A DNA stretch of 21,596 nucleotides, taken from assembly GCA_900769705.1 (NCBI GenBank), contig CAAGHP010000001.1, positions 1-21,596 on the forward strand. The letters are read 5' to 3'. A program made the translations under genes and the position numbers. The stretch's first letter is position 1. Every line of letters starts with the position of its first letter. Below are positions 16,371 through 21,596 of this stretch, piece after piece. The notes below the pieces were generated by a model that did no database searches, had not been told where the DNA came from, and saw only the letters and a list, made by a program, of their open reading frames with translations. This stretch comes from Alphaproteobacteria bacterium (GTDB taxonomy: Bacteria > Pseudomonadota > Alphaproteobacteria > RF32 > CAG-239).

Positions 16371-18701
16371 TTACACCAGCTGAGTGCGATATAAAGCCGC
16401 ATAGGCACCTTGTTTTTTCAAGAGCTCATCATGCGTGCCTTTTTCCACGATTTGGCCGTCGTTAATCACAACAATGCAATCGGCGTTGCGGACTGTGGAC
16501 AGACGGTGGGCTATAACCAGCACCGTGCGGTCTTTCATCAGATTGTCAATCGCCTGCTGTACTACCGCTTCAGACTTATTATCCAGCGCCGATGTTGCCT
16601 CGTCCAAAATCAGAATAGGCGCATTTTTAATAAAGGCGCGGGCAATGGCGATGCGCTGTTTTTGTCCGCCGGAAAGCATTACTCCGCGTTCGCCGATTTG
16701 TGTATCCAACCCGTCTTTCAGCGTGCCGATAAATTCATCCAGACAAGCGGAATGAATAGCATTTTGCAGCTGTTCATTGCTGATGTTCTGTCGTCCGAAC
16801 AAAATATTTTCACGGATTGTCCCGCCAAATAAGAAGTTATCCTGAAAGACAATGGAAATATTATCGCGCAGGCAGTCAATATCCAAGTCCTTTATATTTA
16901 TGCCGTCCACGGTAACAGCGCCGGATTTAACATCGTAGAAGCGTGGCAACAATGATGAAATTGTAGTTTTACCGCCGCCGGAGTTACCGACCAAAGCAAT
17001 GGTTTGTCCTGCTTTTATATCTAAATTCACATTTTTCAAAACAGGCTTGTCATCATTGTAAGCAAAGCAAACATCTTTATAGCAGATATTGCCTTTGCAG
17101 TGTTCCAGCTTTTTAGCATTGTATTTATTTTTTATTTGAGGAATCTCGTTGAGTTTATTAAATACGCGTTCTACCGCCATCAAAGAGAATATAACATTAT
17201 TATAGTTGTTACCGATAGATTTTATAGGGTTATAGAGCATTACCAGTGAAGTAATGAATGAAGCAAAATTACCTACCGTTATATCGTGATTAACAATCAA
17301 ATAGCTGCCGTACCAAATCACAAAGGCAATGCCGAATGATGAAATAACATGCATAATCGGGGTGATAATGCCGATTTTTGTTACCATCTGAATTCCCAAA
17401 GAGAACACATTATTCACGGCATCCACAAATTTATTTTTGCAAAAATCATATAAATTGTAGGCTGTAATAATGCGGTTGCCGCTGTAGGCCTCGTTATAAT
17501 GTCTCATCAAGGTGGCGATAGCGTTGGCATCTTTGCTTACAACTTTTTTCAAACGCTTACGCACGCGGGTTAAAGGCATAAGCGCACCAAACAGCACTGC
17601 TACGGCAACAATCGCCAGCTGCCATGAGTTATAAAATAATACCGCAATTAAAGAAATGGATGAAAAAAAACGTGTGGTAAACAATTTCATATTGTTCAGC
17701 AGTCCGCTGCAGGCCGATTCTGCATCGTTATTAAAACGAAACAGAATTTCTCCTGAATTGCTTTTATCAAAAAAAGCTGCGTCACTGTGCAAAAGCTTAT
17801 TGAACAGCTTGCGCTTTACGTCCAGCGAAATTTTGTTGCCAACCCAGGTGTTCATATAAGTAGCAATATAAGTGAATAACGCCTGCAGTACGCTGAACAC
17901 CACAATCATAAGCGGAATATACATTGTCCAGCCGGTTTGTTTTTCAACTAGTACAACATCCATAAACGGCTTGAGCGACCATGCAATAACTGCATCCATC
18001 ATACCGACCGGAATTGTTATGACAACCGCCACCAGCGCTCTGAACCAATATGGTTTGGCGTACGGCATAATCAGCGCATAATTTTTAAAAGTGTAAACTT
18101 TCAGAAGTTTTTCTTTTATTTTTTGGCGGAAAATATAAGCCAGTAGTGCTGATGCGCTTAAAATTATGTAAATCATCATTGCCAAACACAAATAAATATA
18201 GTTTATCTGACGCTGTGTCGGTAGCGGCAGGCAATCAGTGCAAATATTTATTTCTGCCTTGTCACGCATATTAAAATCAACGGAGTTTACGCTGCTATTT
18301 AAAATATTGATGTTATCTGCAGCGGCCGGAATAAGGTGCTTGAAGTTTTTTCCACCGATAAACACATCGCTGATATTGATTTGACCTTGGTAATCAGCGA
18401 TATTTAATTTTAGTTCTTTCAGTTCGTCAGTTTTTAGAGGTATGGTATAAAGCGTAGGTGTCGCGGTTAATACCGGATATAGCACGTTTTTTTCCGTGCT
18501 GTCATCATAGCGCGCGGCTTCAACTGAAATTTGCGGCAAGCCGTTTCCGCTCATAAAAAATGAGAGCTTCAATTCGGGATAAGAATACCAAAAATAAGAG
18601 CTGGCAAGCAAAAGGCCAAACAAGCTGAATACACCGTATTTTATCAAATTTTTCAAAGTCATAATCAATTCATTGCCATATAAATTTAAAAGATGTTTCA
18701 T
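16371..18701 (-). CDS. MsbA-like ABC exporter with an extra N-terminal periplasmic domain
   Basis: A fused permease-ATPase of 776 residues. The C-terminal half is a standard type I exporter. Six membrane helices span about residues 205-510. The nucleotide-binding domain (about 540-776) has Walker A GNSGGGKT (572-579), signature LSGGQ (676-680), Walker B ILILDE (696-701) and H-loop AHR (731-733). MsbA/LmrA-type lipid or drug exporters usually have about 580-600 residues. This one adds about 200: a helix at about 22-40, a mainly polar stretch of about 125 residues expected in the periplasm (including CTDC), then another helix at about 166-191. I do not recognise the extra domain. No candidate start has a clear ribosome site. 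ATG 18701 is used; ATG 18662 (763 residues, starting MTLKNLIKYG) is equally possible. Substrate unknown. Confidence 0.9.
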   Translation of the reverse strand: MKHLLNLYGNELIMTLKNLIKYGVFSLFGLLLASSYFWYSYPELKLSFFMSGNGLPQISVEAARYDDSTEKNVLYPVLTATPTLYTIPLKTDELKELKLNIADYQGQINISDVFIGGKNFKHLIPAAADNINILNSSVNSVDFNMRDKAEINICTDCLPLPTQRQINYIYLCLAMMIYIILSASALLAYIFRQKIKEKLLKVYTFKNYALIMPYAKPYWFRALVAVVITIPVGMMDAVIAWSLKPFMDVVLVEKQTGWTMYIPLMIVVFSVLQALFTYIATYMNTWVGNKISLDVKRKLFNKLLHSDAAFFDKSNSGEILFRFNNDAESACSGLLNNMKLFTTRFFSSISLIAVLFYNSWQLAIVAVAVLFGALMPLTRVRKRLKKVVSKDANAIATLMRHYNEAYSGNRIITAYNLYDFCKNKFVDAVNNVFSLGIQMVTKIGIITPIMHVISSFGIAFVIWYGSYLIVNHDITVGNFASFITSLVMLYNPIKSIGNNYNNVIFSLMAVERVFNKLNEIPQIKNKYNAKKLEHCKGNICYKDVCFAYNDDKPVLKNVNLDIKAGQTIALVGNSGGGKTTISSLLPRFYDVKSGAVTVDGINIKDLDIDCLRDNISIVFQDNFLFGGTIRENILFGRQNISNEQLQNAIHSACLDEFIGTLKDGLDTQIGERGVMLSGGQKQRIAIARAFIKNAPILILDEATSALDNKSEAVVQQAIDNLMKDRTVLVIAHRLSTVRNADCIVVINDGQIVEKGTHDELLKKQGAYAALYRTQLV

Positions 18702-18800
18702 AAATAGAATATTTTTTGCGTTAGAGCAATAGGAATATGCCGAATATATGCAATTTCTTAATTTTTTTATTCTAAAATCGGCGGAAATAAGGAGAAAAAT

Positions 18801-19928
18801 ATGCAAGTTGATGCCAGAATATCTAAATTAGCCGAAAATATTTTGAAAAATTCCGTGCAGCTTCAAAAAGGCGAAAAAATATATATTGAAGCCTTTGGTG
18901 CCAGCACTAAAGATTTTTTTAATGAGATGATAAAAGAAACAATCAAGCTGGGTGCCGTTCCGTTTTATTTTTATAACGACGCTTCATTTGAAAAGAGCTT
19001 GATTGAAGGAGCAGATAAGCAGCAGATAGAGGCTTATACAGCCATTCACAAATGTTTAATGGAAGATGTGGATTGCTATGTGGCAGTGCGCGGCTATGAT
19101 GATACATTTGCTTTGGCTGATGTTAAGGCGGAATATATGGATTTGTTTGGCAGAATCTTTCAGGAACAGGTACACATGCGCACGCGTCTGCCTAAAACAC
19201 GCTGGTGCGTTATGCGCTGGCCAAATACGAGCATGGCAGCTATGTCTCGCATGTCTTTAAAACAGTTTGAAGATTTTTATTTTGAAGCTTGCCTGCTTGA
19301 CTACCGTAAAATGGGCAAAGCCATGCAGCCGCTTAAAGAGCTGATGGATAAAACCGAAAACGTACATATCAAAGGTCAAGATACCGATTTGACTTTTTCA
19401 CTGAAAGGCATAAACGCCATTGTTTGCGACGGCAAAATGAATATTCCGGATGGCGAGGTTTATAGTGCGCCGGTTAAAAATTCTATCAACGGCTATGTGC
19501 AGTTTAATACCGATACCATGTATGACGGCGTGTTTTATTCCAATATCAGACTGGAATTTAATAAAGGCAGAATTATTAAAGGCACGTCGCTTGTAAACAA
19601 CGATAAATTTCAAAAAATGCTGGATTTAGATGCCGGCAGCCGTTATATGGGCGAGTTTGCACTTGGCGTAAATCCTTATATCACGCATCCGATTTTGGAT
19701 ATTTTGTTTGATGAAAAAACCTGTGGCTCGTTTCACATGGCCATCGGTAATTCGTATGAAGATGAAACCAACAACGGCAATAAATCATCTATCCATTGGG
19801 ATTTGGTAAAAATTCAAACACCGGAACACGGTGGCGGAGAGATTTGGTTTGACAATGAGCTGATTCGCAAGGATGGACTATTCGTTTTGCCGGAGTTAAA
19901 AGGACTGAATCCGGAAAATCTTAAATAG
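18801..19928 (+). CDS. M29 family aminopeptidase
   Basis: A metal-dependent aminopeptidase of family M29 (AmpS / aminopeptidase T type), likely cytoplasmic because no signal peptide is seen. The expected metal ligands are all present: E219 in NIPDGEVYSAP, E285 in GEFALG, H312 in SFHMAIG, and H332 and D334 in SIHWDL. The length of 375 residues is slightly below the usual 400-415. ATG 18801 has AAGGAG six bases upstream. The gene is divergent from the ABC exporter and 59 bp upstream of the secretion ATPase. No terminator is visible in that gap, so the two may be co-transcribed. Its role is probably general peptide turnover. Confidence 0.93.
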   Translation: MQVDARISKLAENILKNSVQLQKGEKIYIEAFGASTKDFFNEMIKETIKLGAVPFYFYNDASFEKSLIEGADKQQIEAYTAIHKCLMEDVDCYVAVRGYDDTFALADVKAEYMDLFGRIFQEQVHMRTRLPKTRWCVMRWPNTSMAAMSRMSLKQFEDFYFEACLLDYRKMGKAMQPLKELMDKTENVHIKGQDTDLTFSLKGINAIVCDGKMNIPDGEVYSAPVKNSINGYVQFNTDTMYDGVFYSNIRLEFNKGRIIKGTSLVNNDKFQKMLDLDAGSRYMGEFALGVNPYITHPILDILFDEKTCGSFHMAIGNSYEDETNNGNKSSIHWDLVKIQTPEHGGGEIWFDNELIRKDGLFVLPELKGLNPENLK

Positions 19929-19987
19929 AATTTAAGAAACCTGATGTATATATTTTATAAAATTTGAAAATATAAGGAACTAAAATT

Positions 19988-20953
19988 ATGGTTAGAATTA
20001 ACGACTCGTACCATTCAGATATATATATTACTCCGGATAGGCAGATGTTTGTGCCGGATAATCGTTCTGAATTTGGTTTGGTACCTTTGGAACCGGAAGA
20101 CTTTGAAGAATTTTACAGTTTGCTTGAAAATACCTATAACGGCAAATCAAGCTATTCTATTGTTTACGAGGGCTATTTTTTCCGTGTGGAGCGGACTGTT
20201 TCTATGTATGGTGTAATGTTCTGTATGCGTAAAATGCCTAAAAAAGTTCCTGATTTGGCAAGTTTGGGTTATCCTTTGCCACTAATTAAATATTTATCAA
20301 CATTGGGCAATGCGTCAGGGTTGATTCTTTTGGGCGGAGCCACCGGTTCAGGTAAAACCACCACCGTATCCAGTATGCTGCGTGAATATTTAATCCGCAA
20401 CGGCGGTTTCGCCTATACGATTGAAGACCCGTTTGAAATGCCTTTGGACGGTGAATATCATGCTGCCAATGGTTCTATCGGTTTGTGCAAACAAACCCAG
20501 CCGGTAAACGATGACTGGGGGGCTTCGCTGCGTTCGGCTCTGCGTTCGCGCCCGCGCTACATTTTGGTGGGCGAAATTCGTACTCCGGAAGCCGCCAGCG
20601 AGTGCTTGCGTGCTTCCACCTCCGGTCACTTGGTGCTTTCAACCATTCACGCTAACAATGTTGCCGATGCTATTGATGCTTTGGTAAAGCATGCGTCTGG
20701 CGGAGAAATGAGTGAAGAGTTGGCGTTTGACTTGCTTTCCCGTGGTTTGCTTGGAGTTATTCATCAGCAGTTGGTCGGAATTGGGCAAAAACGTCCGGTG
20801 GTGCAATATCTGTTTGCCAATCCAAACACAACTCAAGGCGATCAAACCCGCAACATTATCAAAACCGGCAAAATTAACCTGGCTACGACTATTGAAATGC
20901 AGATGACGCGTATGGCACAGGGCAAGCCTTTGTTTGATATTGTTTCAAAATAA
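19988..20953 (+). CDS. Secretion/pilus ATPase, PilT/DotB-like (GspE/VirB11 superfamily)
   Basis: A hexameric-type motor ATPase of the type II / type IV secretion and pilus superfamily. Motifs are in order: Walker A GGATGSGKTT (116-125), the Asp box YTIEDPFE (143-150), Walker B YILVGEI (191-197) with E196, and the His box SGHLVLSTIHA (212-222). The short N-terminal domain begins HSDIYITPD, resembling the SDIHI start of PilT- and DotB-type proteins, and lacks the long N-terminal domain of GspE/PilB. The 321-residue length suits PilT or DotB. ATG 19988 has AAGGA nine bases upstream. No pilin, secretin, Dot/Icm or other secretion gene is adjacent, so its machine must be encoded elsewhere. Whether it drives pilus retraction or a T4SS cannot be told here. 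Confidence 0.9.
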   Translation: MVRINDSYHSDIYITPDRQMFVPDNRSEFGLVPLEPEDFEEFYSLLENTYNGKSSYSIVYEGYFFRVERTVSMYGVMFCMRKMPKKVPDLASLGYPLPLIKYLSTLGNASGLILLGGATGSGKTTTVSSMLREYLIRNGGFAYTIEDPFEMPLDGEYHAANGSIGLCKQTQPVNDDWGASLRSALRSRPRYILVGEIRTPEAASECLRASTSGHLVLSTIHANNVADAIDALVKHASGGEMSEELAFDLLSRGLLGVIHQQLVGIGQKRPVVQYLFANPNTTQGDQTRNIIKTGKINLATTIEMQMTRMAQGKPLFDIVSK

Positions 20954-21031
20954 ATCGCAAAATGCTGTGTGCAATTATCAGCCCTGCTGAAATCTTTTAA
21001 TTTCGGCCGGACTAGTATTTATAAGGGTTTT

Positions 21032-21047
21032 ATTTTTAATTAAAAAT
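21032..21047. repeat. 16-bp perfect palindrome
   Basis: ATTTTTAATTAAAAAT is its own reverse complement. It could be an operator or a low-GC chance palindrome. Confidence 0.45.
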
Positions 21048-21135
21048 CAGTTTCGCAGTTTTGCGGGGATATTTTTGTAGATAGATTGTGATGAAATTAT
21101 ATAAATGGTAGGTTTAGATATATAATATATTATGC

Positions 21136-21152
21136 AACATATATAATATGTT
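21136..21152. repeat. 17-bp palindrome in a TATA-like tract
   Basis: AACATAT-ATA-ATATGTT has perfect 7-bp arms around a 3-base centre. It sits within a tract (about 21115-21185) made almost only of A and T. Confidence 0.45.
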
Positions 21153-21202
21153 ATATAAATATAACTATGTATAGTTTATAAAATTAACAATTAAGCAATG
21201 CC

Positions 21203-21243
21203 TCCGGCTGTTTGGTGTATTCCCCGCTAAAAGCCGGATTTTT
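21203..21243 (+). terminator. Possible terminator for the secretion ATPase transcript
   Basis: A 7-bp stem, TCCGGCT (21203-21209) and AGCCGGA (21232-21238), is followed directly by TTTTT. The loop is long (22 bases) and the site is 250 bp after the gene's stop, so the call is tentative. A competing hairpin, GCTAAAA (21226-21232) with TTTTAGC (21240-21246), would disrupt it. Confidence 0.4.
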
Positions 21244-21271
21244 AGCTGGTTTGCAGTAATCTCTAAAAAAA

Positions 21272-21596
21272 TTAGTTTAATGAATTTTTAATTTGCGGAG
21301 CTTCCGCGCTGATTTGCATGCCTATTTGATTAAGAGCTTGGCGCACATTATCTAAAGAGGTTTTATCAGCAACATCATTCATATTGTATCCCCAATATAA
21401 TGCGACCCAAGTTTTATTGTCAACAACAGCTGAGTAACGGCGAATCATTTCTTTGCGGTTATTATAAATTTCAACACTCAGTTTCATTTCATCTTCGTAG
21501 CTTTTTACCGGAAAACCGACAAGAGGCAATGTATAAATAGAAAAAAATGTAGCTAAACCGGTTAAAATGTTGGTATAATTTTTTTGATGATTGCGA
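21272..21596 (-). CDS. Hypothetical protein with N-terminal hydrophobic segment, 5' partial
   Basis: I do not recognise this protein. The frame is open from the right edge of the window to the TAA at 21272-21274, giving at least 107 residues; the start lies outside. The visible part begins with a polar stretch (RNHQKNYTN), then a hydrophobic segment (ILTGLATFFSIYTLPLVGF). This could be a membrane anchor or an uncleaved signal. A soluble domain of about 80 residues follows, with YSAVVDNKTWVALYWGYN and a helical SLDNVRQALNQIGMQI. The in-frame TTG at 21529 is unlikely to be the true start because it would cut through the hydrophobic segment. It is convergent with the secretion ATPase gene. Confidence 0.6.
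   Translation of the reverse strand, partial: RNHQKNYTNILTGLATFFSIYTLPLVGFPVKSYEDEMKLSVEIYNNRKEMIRRYSAVVDNKTWVALYWGYNMNDVADKTSLDNVRQALNQIGMQISAEAPQIKNSLN

Larger units (their letters stand above)
20954..21271. other. AT-rich intergenic region with palindromes and hairpins
   Basis: There is no convincing gene in these 318 bases. The left part has TCAGC-CCT-GCTGA and a 16-bp palindrome. The middle is a long run of TATA-like sequence containing a second palindrome. The right part has two overlapping, mutually exclusive hairpins, one of which resembles a terminator. It lies between two convergent genes. Confidence 0.6.

Noticed and set aside
18702..18806. Longer N-terminus for the ABC exporter, starting at TTG 18806
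   Set aside because: It would overlap the divergent aminopeptidase start and its ribosome site, and it adds residues with no domain character.
21115..21185. Repeated ATATA blocks as a possible CRISPR or iteron array
   Set aside because: There are no regular spacers or repeat units of constant length; it is low-complexity AT sequence with one real palindrome.

Overview
The window comes from an AT-rich genome that looks like a host-associated alphaproteobacterium. Three things point that way: anmK-like and tyrS genes are divergently paired, as in many alphaproteobacteria; UvrA has the alphaproteobacterial-style degenerate first zinc site; and there is a cysteine-rich CPxGY-repeat protein of a kind I associate with uncultured gut alphaproteobacteria (RF32 / 'Azospirillum' CAG type). 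The taxonomic placement is inference. I found no rRNA, tRNA, insertion sequence, integrase or CRISPR array. Genes are tightly packed, and most convergent gene ends share a bidirectional hairpin terminator.

Layout. 1-1203 (+) is the 3' end of a cysteine-rich repeat protein, followed by a terminator. 1418-1765 (+) is a small orphan protein with a near-consensus promoter. 1833-8044 (-) is a compact operon read right to left: a divergent AnmK-like protein, a GldA-type ABC ATPase, a 1155-residue fusion (ABC permease + GldG-type auxiliary domain + DUF4340-like domain), and a FieF/YiiP-type CDF metal exporter. Adjacent genes overlap or are separated by 12 bp. 8123-9373 (+) is tyrS, divergent from that operon. 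9420-10067 (-) is an unrecognised 215-residue protein, and 10174-11295 (-) is a lone periplasmic solute-binding protein. 11416-16332 (+) is an operon of uvrA, a histidine-phosphatase/QueH fusion whose start overlaps the uvrA stop by one base, and an S66 LD-carboxypeptidase. 16371-18701 (-) is an MsbA-like ABC exporter with an extra membrane-anchored periplasmic domain at its N-terminus. It is divergent from an M29 aminopeptidase (18801-19928, +), which is followed by a PilT/DotB-like secretion ATPase (19988-20953, +). About 320 bp of AT-rich DNA with palindromes and alternative hairpins follows. A hypothetical membrane-anchored protein (-) runs off the right edge.

How the genes fit together. 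Two genes touch peptidoglycan recycling (AnmK-like and S66 carboxypeptidase), but they lie in different operons. Much of the rest is envelope transport. The points most worth following up are two unusual gene fusions (phosphatase-QueH, and permease-GldG-DUF4340), an AnmK homologue in the expected genomic position with several eroded active-site motifs, an ABC exporter with an unrecognised periplasmic domain, and the cysteine-rich repeat protein.
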